Of a stretch of DNA of 64,000 nucleotides, positions 30,918 through 40,131 are shown in pieces. The notes beneath the pieces were generated by a model. It saw only the letters and a program-made list of their open reading frames with translations, was not told the origin of the DNA and ran no database searches. Both the position numbers and the translations under genes were made by a program. Every line of letters begins with the position of its first letter. Within the stretch, counting starts at the first letter, position 1. The DNA is taken from positions 93,307 to 157,306 of the forward strand of contig JAEETA010000002.1 in the NCBI GenBank assembly GCA_016286555.1, read 5' to 3'. The DNA is from Lachnospiraceae bacterium (GTDB taxonomy: Bacteria; Bacillota; Clostridia; Lachnospirales; Lachnospiraceae).

Positions 30918-31148
30918 TCAGGATTCACTGTCCGACTTTGCTGCCGGATCATATTCCAGGATATCTCCGGGCTGACAGTTCAGTGCCTCGCAGATGGCTT
31001 CCAGTGTGGAAAACCGGACGGCACTGATCTTTCCCGTCTTGATCTTGGAGAGGTTCACGTTGGATACACCGACCCGCTCCGAAAGCTCGTTCAGACTCAT
31101 TTTCCGATCCGCCATAACGCGGTCCAGTCTCAGAATGATCTTACCCAT
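30918..31148 (-). CDS. small XRE/YozG-type HTH regulator
   Basis: MSLNELSERVGVSNVNLSKIKTGKISAVRFSTLEAICEALNCQPGDILEY. Confidence 0.88.
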   Translation of the reverse strand: MGKIILRLDRVMADRKMSLNELSERVGVSNVNLSKIKTGKISAVRFSTLEAICEALNCQPGDILEYDPAAKSDSES

Positions 31149-31162
31149 ATTCCGGCCCTCCT

Positions 31163-31717
31163 TTACAATGTCTCATCCACTTCGGTCTGCAGCGCAGCGC
31201 CATACTCAAGGATGGCATAAATGCACCACATCATCAGCCCTACCAGAAGGCCGCAGCCGACGCCCACAAAGAGTACACAGACAACGGTGGAGATGATAAA
31301 GGCGGTACGGACCTGCTTCATAATGTTCTCGGAGAAGGGATTTTCCTCCGCGATGAGGCTCTTCAGGATCTTCTCAAAAATGCTGATGATCACAATGAGC
31401 ATCACGCTGATGCCGGCGCCCCAGCCGATCATGTAAAGGAAGGGGGCGGTGTAGTTGCCCTGTGCAAAATAGGACTCATAGTCAATGTCAAAATCGATCA
31501 GGCCGCCATTGACACCCATCTGATCCACGGTAAGATTTCCGGCTTCAAATTCTTCTGCGATGAACCGGTCGACATCCGGGGTAGCCACCAAAGCGATGGC
31601 ACCGACGATGCAGCAGACCATCCCGATCACTGCCACGATCTTCAGAAATACGAAAAACTTGACGGACTTCTCACAGCGGGACTTAATTACATTTAACTTG
31701 GTTTCCTGTGCACTCAT
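31163..31717 (-). CDS. DUF2975-like membrane protein paired with the HTH regulator
   Basis: Four predicted TM segments, adjacent to the HTH gene. Confidence 0.65.
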   Translation of the reverse strand: MSAQETKLNVIKSRCEKSVKFFVFLKIVAVIGMVCCIVGAIALVATPDVDRFIAEEFEAGNLTVDQMGVNGGLIDFDIDYESYFAQGNYTAPFLYMIGWGAGISVMLIVIISIFEKILKSLIAEENPFSENIMKQVRTAFIISTVVCVLFVGVGCGLLVGLMMWCIYAILEYGAALQTEVDETL

Positions 31718-31811
31718 TTCATTTCCTCCTCTTATGCCGGAGCCTTTCGCTGCCGGTTCCTGTGCTGATTTCAGATACTTGGTTTGTAGCGATCAGTGTT
31801 ACCATTAAATA

Positions 31812-31887
31812 TTTAATGTTTATCGATAAACCAAGTCTAGCAGAGGGAAAAATGATTGTCAACTATTTTTTAATGTTTTTCGTTAAA
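31812..31887 (-). promoter_or_regulatory. promoter (TTGACA-17-TAGACT, minus) flanked by two 19-bp repeats
   Basis: TTTAATGTTTATCGATAAA (31812-31830) and TTTAATGTTTTTCGTTAAA (31869-31887); -10 at 31834-31839, -35 at 31857-31862. Confidence 0.65.
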
Positions 31888-31925
31888 TTTTTAATCGTAA
31901 TCAAAAATCAGCGGTTTTTCGCTGC

Positions 31926-32843
31926 TCAAAGCAGCCTTCGGACTGCATCTCTGTATTCGTCAGGATCCTTGCTTTTGCGGATCCGTGCCAGCGCATCCTC
32001 CCTGTCGGGATAGCGGCTTCCCATGTAAAACCAGAGTTCCTTCATTTTAAACAGAATGTCCTTCTCTGCGAAGTTCGCTTCCCGGTAGGCATCCCACATG
32101 GCGTCCAGATAGGTTTGCATTTCCTCCACAGTAGCAGGATCGCCGCCCTTGATCTCCCGGGCCAGGGCAGGATCCGCCACCAGGCCTCTTCCGATCATAA
32201 AGCGGCTGACCCCCGGCAGTTCCTTACTGACACGGGCCGCATCCTCCGGCGTACAGATATCCCCGTTGTAGCACACCGGACATGTCAGTTGCGCTGCCAT
32301 CGCCCGAAAGGCCTCCAGGTTCGGAGTACCTTTGTAGAGATCCGTCCGGACTCTGGGGTGGATGATCACTTCACAAAAAGGGAAGCGCCCCAACACCTCT
32401 CCCAGCGCGGCGCTTTCCGATGCATCGTTGTATCCGATCCGTGTTTTTACCGAGATCCGGGGCAGATCCTCCGCAGCGAAGACCTCCTCGAAAAAGGCAT
32501 TCAACCTCTCCGGATCCGCCAGCATGCCGGAGCCCTTCCCCTTGGTCACCACCGTGGGGGAGGGACAGCCCAGATTCAGGTTCACCTCTTCGTAGCCCGC
32601 GGATGCGATCTCCCGGGCCGCCCAAATAAAATCAACTGCATTAGCCGTCAGCACCTGAGGGATCAGCTGCGGATCATAAGGAAGATACTCCCGCTCGTCC
32701 CGATGCTTGAAATGATGGTGCTGATTTGTGGCCAAAAATGGCGTGTAATAGGTATCCGCTCCGCCGAAGACATCCCGGTGCACATGCCGGAAGGCAGCTA
32801 CCGTGATCCCCTCCAGGGGAGCAAACGAAATATGTTCGATCAA
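31926..32843 (-). CDS. tRNA-dihydrouridine synthase family protein
   Basis: FAPLEGITVAAFRHV, EVNLNLGCPSPTVVTKGKGSGML, ISVKTRIGY. Confidence 0.92.
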   Translation of the reverse strand: MIEHISFAPLEGITVAAFRHVHRDVFGGADTYYTPFLATNQHHHFKHRDEREYLPYDPQLIPQVLTANAVDFIWAAREIASAGYEEVNLNLGCPSPTVVTKGKGSGMLADPERLNAFFEEVFAAEDLPRISVKTRIGYNDASESAALGEVLGRFPFCEVIIHPRVRTDLYKGTPNLEAFRAMAAQLTCPVCYNGDICTPEDAARVSKELPGVSRFMIGRGLVADPALAREIKGGDPATVEEMQTYLDAMWDAYREANFAEKDILFKMKELWFYMGSRYPDREDALARIRKSKDPDEYRDAVRRLL

Positions 32844-32915
32844 AATCTGTTTCCTTCCAAAATAACTGTTTCGTCAAGCAGCGTAGCACACTCCGTCACG
32901 CCGGATTTCTGCTTT

Positions 32916-34364
32916 TTATTTCTGCGTTCCATAGTCCGCCAGGCGCTTTCCTTCCGGAACCCTCACCACCGGCGCATGGGAACAGCGGGCATTGTACTCC
33001 TCTTCCGTCAGCTCACCGCTGTTTTGATAGAAATTCACCGCATCCCGGCCCTGATCCAGATACATGGCCCGGACCCCTTCAGGATTAAAGCCGTAAAGCA
33101 TCAGGTTAAAACGCTCATCCTCCTGCTGGTCCTTGTTGACGGAATATGTGTTGACCATGTAGGGACAGCAGTCCAGGATCTGCGAGTCAAACACATACCA
33201 ATAGGTAGACGAATAGGTCATGGAAGGAGCGTAGGCCTCCATGATCACGCCGTCCGCGTGAAGCTCTGCCCAGCCTCTGTACATGGTACCGAAGATGTTT
33301 TTCGGCTTCCCCGCTTCCAGGGTGTAGATATCAACGATCTCGTTATAGTGGGTAAAGAACAGTTCGTCGATACCGTTGCCATCCATATCCCGGAAGTAAT
33401 ACCGGACATCATCCTCCGTAGCGCCCCAGGGCCAGCCCCGCTGTACCAGCTCGGAAAAATACTTCGCATCGTCGGAAAGCTCAAAGGTGTCGGGATGATC
33501 CTGTGCGTCCTTGTACCAGACCAAAACATCCTGATAGAGAACCTCGTCCTCCGCAATCGGCCTCCGGATCGTGGAACCTGCCCGGGCCTCCTCCGCCGTC
33601 ATGGACGCAGTGATAAAGGCCCCGTGGGCATCGTATTCCCCGGAGATCATCACCACATCGAACACACCGCCCCATTTTCCGGTAGATACGTAGATGCAAA
33701 ATTCCGGGATTCCCTCCGACACCCAGAGACGATAACATGTATTTTCCCCCGCGTTCAGGGTGCACTCGTCCAAGGTGTAACCCGTGGCAAAGTCCCAGGC
33801 GTCCACATCAAAACTGCCGTAGTCCAGGCGCACATCCATATCATCATAAAGAGGGATCACATAAATGTGAGACTCATAGGTCTGCAGCATGATCACGTCC
33901 TTGGGCTCTTCCAGGAGCGCGGCGATCTCCTCGGGCGGATCGATGAGAAAATACGCCAGGGCATTTTCCGGGGCTGCGCTGCGAAACGCCTCCAGATCCT
34001 TCTCCGAATGGGTCAGGAGATACAGTGCATAGGCTTCCATGGCATCCTCGTTCGGCAGGACCTGAAAAGGCTTGGAGAGACTCGTGATCTGCGGTCCCAC
34101 CTCTGGCTCGGGTTCCGGTGCAGGTGACGGCTCCGGCTCCTCCGCTTTTGTCCCCTGAGCATCAGCGTCTGACTCTGACTTTGCAACGCCATCTGCCTCT
34201 TCCTGCTGTTTTTCCGGCTCCGCCGTCTCGGCCGTCGTCTCCTGCGTATTTGCCGTAGAAAAAGTTTCCTGCAGCTGCTCCGGGGTCTGCTTCCCGCAGG
34301 CCACCTCGATCAGCAGAATGGCAGCCATGATCATTTCCAGTAATATCCGCTTATATCTCCACAT
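32916..34364 (-). CDS. hypothetical lipoprotein
   Basis: Likely start MWRYKRILLE at 34364; lipobox LIEVACGK; Ala/Glu/Pro-rich linker. Confidence 0.65.
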   Translation of the reverse strand: MWRYKRILLEMIMAAILLIEVACGKQTPEQLQETFSTANTQETTAETAEPEKQQEEADGVAKSESDADAQGTKAEEPEPSPAPEPEPEVGPQITSLSKPFQVLPNEDAMEAYALYLLTHSEKDLEAFRSAAPENALAYFLIDPPEEIAALLEEPKDVIMLQTYESHIYVIPLYDDMDVRLDYGSFDVDAWDFATGYTLDECTLNAGENTCYRLWVSEGIPEFCIYVSTGKWGGVFDVVMISGEYDAHGAFITASMTAEEARAGSTIRRPIAEDEVLYQDVLVWYKDAQDHPDTFELSDDAKYFSELVQRGWPWGATEDDVRYYFRDMDGNGIDELFFTHYNEIVDIYTLEAGKPKNIFGTMYRGWAELHADGVIMEAYAPSMTYSSTYWYVFDSQILDCCPYMVNTYSVNKDQQEDERFNLMLYGFNPEGVRAMYLDQGRDAVNFYQNSGELTEEEYNARCSHAPVVRVPEGKRLADYGTQK

Positions 34365-34560
34365 AGGCCCGTCCTTTCCCGTGTTGCGATCCGACATATC
34401 CGGCGGGATACCCACCTTCTGATCATTCCTGTTCGGATACTTCTATTATCTTCGTTTCCGTGAGATTTTCAAGGAAATACGATGTAGAATCCACCTATTG
34501 ACATTATGTCATTAGTTTCTCCCCTTGCAATTTGTATGAAAAAGAGACACAATAGAGCCC

Positions 34561-35340
34561 ATGATCACCTCAAGCGGTTTTGATAGAAAAGAAAACAGGA
34601 CCTGGTTTGTGAAGGGCATGCGCTACGGCGTTCCCATCGGTGCAGGATACCTCGCCGTTTCCTTCGCACTGGGCATCATGATCCGGAAGCAGGTGGGCTT
34701 TTCCGCCCTGGCAGCCGCCGTCACCAGTGCTCTGGCTGTGGCCAGCGCCGGAGAGTACGCAGGCTTTACCGTCATTGCGGCAAACGCTCCCTATGTGGAA
34801 ATGATCATCGCCATGCTGGTCATCAATGCCAGATATCTGCTGATGAGCACGGCCCTCTCCCAGAAATTCCCGGAGAAAATGGCATTTTTCCATCGCTTCT
34901 TCGTGGCGCACTTCGTGACGGACGAGATCTTCGGCGTGGCCAGTTCCGACCTGATCCCGGAAGGGAAGCTGAATCCCTTCGTCATCTACGGTATGGGTGC
35001 GGTGGCCGTTCCCTGCTGGGCAGTAGGCACCGGCATCGGCGTACTGGCAGGAAACATTCTGCCTGCGGACATCGCCAAGGCTCTCAGCGTCTGCCTCTAC
35101 GGCATGTTCATCGCCATCATCATTCCGCCCGCCAAGCGAAACAAGGTCATCGCAGGCTTCATCGCTCTGGCCTTCCTGTGCAGCTACGGTGCTTCCGTTC
35201 TGCCATATATCTCCGCCCTCTCCGAGGGCACCCGCATCATCTTGCTGACAGTGGTGCTCTCCCTGGTGGCAGCCCTGCTCTTCCCCGTAAAGGATGAGGA
35301 GGAAGCAGATCCTTCCGAAAAGGAGGTGGCTGCGAAATGA
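34561..35340 (+). CDS. azlC: AzlC family branched-chain amino acid permease subunit
   Basis: GMRYGVPIGAGYLAVSFALGIMIRKQVGFSALAAAVTSALAVASAGEYAG. Confidence 0.92.
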   Translation: MITSSGFDRKENRTWFVKGMRYGVPIGAGYLAVSFALGIMIRKQVGFSALAAAVTSALAVASAGEYAGFTVIAANAPYVEMIIAMLVINARYLLMSTALSQKFPEKMAFFHRFFVAHFVTDEIFGVASSDLIPEGKLNPFVIYGMGAVAVPCWAVGTGIGVLAGNILPADIAKALSVCLYGMFIAIIIPPAKRNKVIAGFIALAFLCSYGASVLPYISALSEGTRIILLTVVLSLVAALLFPVKDEEEADPSEKEVAAK

Positions 35341-35642
35341 GCGGAAATCATCTGATCTATGTTCTCATCATGTTTGGCGTCATCTACGCCATCCGTGTAC
35401 TGCCCCTGACCCTGATCCGGGGCAAGGTAAAAAACCGGTTGCTGAAGTCCTTTCTGTACTACGTGCCCTACATCACCCTGGCGGTCATGACCTTCCCCGC
35501 CATCATGCAGGCCACGGAAAATCCCCTCTCCGGACTCATCGCACTGGCAGTCTGTATCGTCATGGCACTCTTCGGCCTGGGACTTTTCCCCTGCGCCATC
35601 GCGGCCAGCGTCATCGTATATCTCCTGGAGATGTTCCTCTGA
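35337..35642 (+). CDS. azlD: AzlD family branched-chain amino acid transport subunit
   Basis: Overlaps azlC; VIYAIRVLPLTLIRGKVKNRLLKSFLYYVPYITLAVMTFPAIM. Confidence 0.92.
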   Translation: MSGNHLIYVLIMFGVIYAIRVLPLTLIRGKVKNRLLKSFLYYVPYITLAVMTFPAIMQATENPLSGLIALAVCIVMALFGLGLFPCAIAASVIVYLLEMFL

Positions 35643-35656
35643 TTTTTTTGCAAACG

Positions 35657-35684
35657 AAAACCCGCCGATCACTCGGCGGGTTTT
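35657..35684. terminator. bidirectional intrinsic terminator
   Basis: AAAACCCGCCGA-tcac-TCGGCGGGTTTT. Confidence 0.85.
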
Positions 35685-36322
35685 TCTGTCAGCAGCTTCC
35701 GTGCCACATGCACATTGAAGAACTCGATGAGGGGCCCCATGAAAAATGCGGTGATGATGGTGCCCACACCTGCGATGGTCGGGATCTGTGAGGCGCTTCC
35801 GCCGGAAAGCAGGAAGAGCACCACTCCCAGGATCACACAAGCCAAGTCCGTGATGATGCGCACATACTGGAATTTTCCCTTCTTCCAGGTGTTCACGATG
35901 ATCAGCGCCACCGCGTCATAGGTGGAAACACCCAGATCCGCCGTCATGTAGAAAGCGGAACCAAAGCAGATGATCACCACACCGATGACCAGGCACAGGA
36001 TCCGCACCCCCATGGAGGGATCAATGATCCAGGTCTGCAGCCATTCGTAGGTAAACTGGGTAATGTACCCCAGCAAAAAGAGATTGATAAAAGTGGCGAT
36101 GCCAATGTAGTGCCGGTCAAAAACCAGCGCAAACAGCAAAAGCACCGCATTGGTGATCACATATAAGGTGCCGAAGCTGATAGGGATCATGTCATCCAGT
36201 CCCGCCATAAAGGCCTGGAAAGGATCCACTCCCAGAGCTGCGATCTTGAAGATGCCCACACTGATGGCACAGATGATGACACCGAACAGGGACATCCCCA
36301 CTCTTCTGAATTTCATATTCAT
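35669..36322 (-). CDS. YczE/YitT-like integral membrane protein
   Basis: RVGMSLFGVIICAISVGIFKIAALGVDPFQAFMAGL, multi-TM. Confidence 0.75.
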   Translation of the reverse strand: MNMKFRRVGMSLFGVIICAISVGIFKIAALGVDPFQAFMAGLDDMIPISFGTLYVITNAVLLLFALVFDRHYIGIATFINLFLLGYITQFTYEWLQTWIIDPSMGVRILCLVIGVVIICFGSAFYMTADLGVSTYDAVALIIVNTWKKGKFQYVRIITDLACVILGVVLFLLSGGSASQIPTIAGVGTIITAFFMGPLIEFFNVHVARKLLTEKPAE

Positions 36323-36343
36323 ATAAAAATCCCCAAGTCTTTC

Positions 36344-37240
36344 CTACATAAACCAGAGGGCAGAATCGTCCATCTCCCCGGGGGACGCAAAGCCCGTGTT
36401 ACTCATGATATACTGCAATTCTCCCGCCAGTCCGCGAAGGAACTTCTCCACGCCGGGAGCGCCTTCCGCCTCCAGTCCCGGCATCATGGAGCGACCCACT
36501 GCCGCACCGTCCGCGCCCAGCGCCAGAGCCTTGTACACATCTGCGCCGCTTTCGATGCCGCAGTCCACGAAGATCTTCACATCCCGATCCTCCAGAGCTT
36601 TTGCAATGTCGGGAAGCACCATCATGGGCGGCACCGCATAGGGCATGCGTCCGTGATGATGACTGATGATGATACCCTTTGCGCCGATTTCCGCGCACTT
36701 CACCGCATCATCCACACTTAAGACGCCCTTTACCACAAAAGGCAGGTCCGTCATCTCCACATAGGAGCGGAGCATATCTGCGGTCTGTACCGCCATCTCC
36801 TCTCCCAGCACCACATCCATTCCGCCGTTTCCGAAGATGTGGTCGATGTCCATACCGATACCGAAGGCGCCTGCGTCAGCCGCAAAAGCAAACTGATCCC
36901 GCACCTTCCCGGCGTCGGCGTAGGGCTTTACAATCCGTACCGTCTTTGCTCCGGTATCCACGATCCGCCGGAACATGTCGTTTTCCATCATGCCACAGAA
37001 GTTCAGGATGTTCAGATCCTTCGCCGCAAGAGAATACTCCTCCAGTCCCGTGAGGCTTCTGCCGCCATACTGTCCCAGATGGGAAAATGCGGGCGTCAGG
37101 ATCGGCATGGAGAAAGTCTCGCCGAACCACTCCACGGACAGATCCGCCATTGTTGAATCAATGATCTTCTGCTCGATCAGGATCGAATCCATGTACTGCC
37201 GCGTTATGACATTTGCGTCGGAAATTCTCTCAGATCCCAT
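36344..37240 (-). CDS. alpha-hydroxy-acid oxidizing (FMN-dependent dehydrogenase) protein
   Basis: LPFVVKGVLSVDDAVKCAEIGAKGIIISHHHGR, VDCGIESGADVYKALALGADGAAVGR. Confidence 0.85.
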   Translation of the reverse strand: MGSERISDANVITRQYMDSILIEQKIIDSTMADLSVEWFGETFSMPILTPAFSHLGQYGGRSLTGLEEYSLAAKDLNILNFCGMMENDMFRRIVDTGAKTVRIVKPYADAGKVRDQFAFAADAGAFGIGMDIDHIFGNGGMDVVLGEEMAVQTADMLRSYVEMTDLPFVVKGVLSVDDAVKCAEIGAKGIIISHHHGRMPYAVPPMMVLPDIAKALEDRDVKIFVDCGIESGADVYKALALGADGAAVGRSMMPGLEAEGAPGVEKFLRGLAGELQYIMSNTGFASPGEMDDSALWFM

Positions 37241-38051
37241 GCAATACCTCCTTCAGATAGCCCATGGATGTAATGTATTCCTCGTCCGTATTCAGATGCT
37301 CCAGGATGACGGGCATTTCCGGATCGATGCGATGCATCCGCTCCGCATAGGCACGTAAGGGGAACTCTCCCTTTCCGGGCGCACACTCTTCCAGCCGGAA
37401 GGTGAAGGCCTCGCTCAGATGTACATCTTTGATGTGACAGCTCCGGATCCTGTTTCCGAGAGTCTCTGCCACTTCCTCCAGAAATTCTTCCGGATAGAAA
37501 TACCTCTCAGCGGAGTTGATCATGTTGATGATATCCATATGCACCGCAAAGCGGTCCCGCTCCACCATCTCCAACAGCCGCAGATATTCCTTCGGTCCCG
37601 TAGGGATCATCCAGGGCATGGGCTCCAGGGTAAAAAAGGAGTGCTTTACATCCGCTCTGTCGATGATCTCCCGCACCATGGCCACTGTCTCGGTCCAGGC
37701 TCTTTCGGAAAAATTCTCCTTGTAGGCGCCGTCCCAGACAGGGCCGAAAGCACCTGCCACATTCACGGCGCATCTGGCCCCCAGGAAATCTGCCAGCCGC
37801 AGCTGTTCCACACAATAGTCCGTATTGCGGCGCCGCTCCTCAGGATCCGGCGACAGGGCGTTGCGCCAGATCCCCACCTCTGCGATCAGCAGGTCATGGG
37901 CCTCGGCCGCTTCCTTGTACGCGATGATCTTTTCTTCCGGGGCATTGCAGTCCAGCGGGAAATTCACCGCTCTGCACCCCAGCTTAATCTGATTTTCCGC
38001 CCATTCCTCCGGCGTTTCATGCCGGAGGGGGCTGGAAGTCCCCAATCTCAT
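37230..38051 (-). CDS. sugar phosphate isomerase/epimerase (AP-endonuclease-2-like TIM barrel)
   Basis: VHMDIINMINSAERYFYPEEFLEE, IRSCHIKDVHLSEAF, MPVILEHLNTDEEY. Confidence 0.82.
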   Translation of the reverse strand: MRLGTSSPLRHETPEEWAENQIKLGCRAVNFPLDCNAPEEKIIAYKEAAEAHDLLIAEVGIWRNALSPDPEERRRNTDYCVEQLRLADFLGARCAVNVAGAFGPVWDGAYKENFSERAWTETVAMVREIIDRADVKHSFFTLEPMPWMIPTGPKEYLRLLEMVERDRFAVHMDIINMINSAERYFYPEEFLEEVAETLGNRIRSCHIKDVHLSEAFTFRLEECAPGKGEFPLRAYAERMHRIDPEMPVILEHLNTDEEYITSMGYLKEVLHGI

Positions 38052-38111
38052 TTCGTTTTCCCCTATGGAGCTGCCATCTCATATTTGTGACAGCAGCGTC
38101 ACTTAACAAAT

Positions 38112-38774
38112 TTACAGTCCTTGGATCAATATAGCTCTGCAGGGAGCGCCGTCAAAATACCCCAGATTCAGAGGTGCGGAATTCAGGAAATACACACCCT
38201 CCGGCACATCCTCCAAACGGATTCCCTCCAGGAGCACGATCTTCTCTCCCAGCATTGCCATGTGAGACAGCAGAGGTGCATCCTCAGGGCCAACGGTCTG
38301 AGACTCGTTGCCGTAAAGACGGATCTGATGCTTTGCCATGACCTTGGCACCGGCTTCGGTCAAGGTAGCCTTGCCCTTGATCAGAATGCGGGTAGCAGCA
38401 CCTTCCTTGCCGGACGTTTTTTCCGCAGCCCGGGCCTCCTCCAGGATCTGTTCCGCATCCTCCGCGCTGATGTCACCGGTAAACTCCTTCACAAAGGCAT
38501 AGCCGATGAACTTCTCCAAAGGTACCTCGTCGATGGTATCGCCACCGTCGATAAAGTGATAAGGCGCATCCACATGAGTGCCATTGTGGGCACACATCTG
38601 AAAGGCGCTGAGGTTACAGACATCTCCGTCACTCTTTTTCAGGATCTCATACCGCTGGGGCACCGGATCTCCGGGATACACCGTACAGCTGAACACTTCC
38701 TGTGCAATATCGTATATCTTCATATTCTTCTTCTCTTCGTAAAATCCGCTCCGGAGATTTCTTCCGGAAACCAC
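38112..38774 (-). CDS. cyclase family protein (kynurenine formamidase-like)
   Basis: MCAHNGTHVDAPYHFIDGGDTIDEV. Confidence 0.88.
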   Translation of the reverse strand: MVSGRNLRSGFYEEKKNMKIYDIAQEVFSCTVYPGDPVPQRYEILKKSDGDVCNLSAFQMCAHNGTHVDAPYHFIDGGDTIDEVPLEKFIGYAFVKEFTGDISAEDAEQILEEARAAEKTSGKEGAATRILIKGKATLTEAGAKVMAKHQIRLYGNESQTVGPEDAPLLSHMAMLGEKIVLLEGIRLEDVPEGVYFLNSAPLNLGYFDGAPCRAILIQGL

Positions 38775-38777
38775 GCC

Positions 38778-39956
38778 TCAAACCATCATCTGATAGATCT
38801 TCGTGCAATCCTCCGCGGACAGCTCCACAAAACCACTGATGCTGCCGGGTCTGCCATCGCCGTTGCACAGGACATCCACCAGCTTCGGAATATCCTCTTC
38901 CTTCGCACCCAGCTCTGCGAAATTCGCAGGCATACCCAGGTCGATGAGGAATCTGCGGAATGCCTCGATGCCTTCCAGCGCCGTTACCTCGGGATGATCG
39001 AAGTCCATCTGGCAACCCCAGACGCGGACTGCCACCTTGGCAAAGCGCGTCACATCATGGTTCATCACATATTTGAACACTGCGGGCATAGTCACTGCCA
39101 GACCTGCGCCGTGTGCACAGTCATAGAGAGCGGAGAGCTCATGCTCGATATTGTGACTGTTCCAGTCCTGACTCCGTCCGACGCCGCAGGAATTGTTGTG
39201 TGCCATCATACCTGCCCACATGATGTTTGCTCTCGCATCGTAATTGTCGGGATCTGCGATGACGCGGGGACCCTCATGCTTCATGGTCAGGAGCAGCGCC
39301 TCGATCAGACGGTCCGTCACCTCTACTTCCTTTGTATTGGTAAGGTACCGCTCATAGAGGTGTGCCATGATATCCGTGATACCTGCCGCCGACTGATATG
39401 CGGGAAGGGTCTGGGTCAGCGCAGGATTCAGGATGCTGAAGCGGGGACGGATGGCGTTGCTGCCGGTGCCGCGCTTAAACATTCCCTCTTCCTTCGTGAT
39501 GACGGAGTCGGGGCTGCCCTCGCTGCCTGCTGCTGCGATGGTCAGTACCGTCCCCACGGGAAGTGCCTTCTCAATGTGGGACTTTCCGCTGTAGAAATCC
39601 CAGAAATCACCGTCATACAAAACGCCTGCCGCAATGGCCTTCGCAGAGTCGATAACGCTGCCGCCGCCCACTGCCAGGACGAAATCCACGCCTTCCTTCC
39701 GGCACAGATCGATGCCTTCATATACCAGACCGCTTCTGGGATTGGGTTTTACGCCACCCAGGGATACATAAGGGATTCCTGCCGCATCCAGAGACGCCCC
39801 CACACGATCCAGGAGTCCGGATTTTTTCGCGCTCTGTCCGCCGTAGTGAATGAGAACCTTCGACCCGCCGAACTGCTTTACATACTGTCCTGCCTCATTC
39901 TCCGTGTCCTTACCGAAGACAAAAAATGTGGGGGAGTAAAAAGTAAAATTATCCAT
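38778..39956 (-). CDS. iron-containing alcohol dehydrogenase
   Basis: FVLAVGGGSVIDSAKAIAAG, HNIEHELSALYDCAHGAGLAVTMPA. Confidence 0.95.
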   Translation of the reverse strand: MDNFTFYSPTFFVFGKDTENEAGQYVKQFGGSKVLIHYGGQSAKKSGLLDRVGASLDAAGIPYVSLGGVKPNPRSGLVYEGIDLCRKEGVDFVLAVGGGSVIDSAKAIAAGVLYDGDFWDFYSGKSHIEKALPVGTVLTIAAAGSEGSPDSVITKEEGMFKRGTGSNAIRPRFSILNPALTQTLPAYQSAAGITDIMAHLYERYLTNTKEVEVTDRLIEALLLTMKHEGPRVIADPDNYDARANIMWAGMMAHNNSCGVGRSQDWNSHNIEHELSALYDCAHGAGLAVTMPAVFKYVMNHDVTRFAKVAVRVWGCQMDFDHPEVTALEGIEAFRRFLIDLGMPANFAELGAKEEDIPKLVDVLCNGDGRPGSISGFVELSAEDCTKIYQMMV

Positions 39957-40131
39957 ATCCGTTAACCTCCGTATTAAATTAACCTTTGATTTACAGCTGC
40001 GCGAATCGTTTTGTACAACAAGGCCCGACCCGCGTTACCCTTCAAGAATACCGACGGCCCGGGCCGAATAATACTTCTTTTTTAGTTTCTTTTGACCGAT
40101 TTTTGTCGAACCCCCGGAAACAGACCCAGAC

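Noticed and set aside
32115-34127. 670-aa plus-strand ORF
   Set aside because: Antisense to dus and the lipoprotein gene, both with recognisable motifs and signals.
38121-39965. 614-aa plus-strand ORF
   Set aside because: Antisense to the cyclase and Fe-ADH genes, which have clear family motifs.
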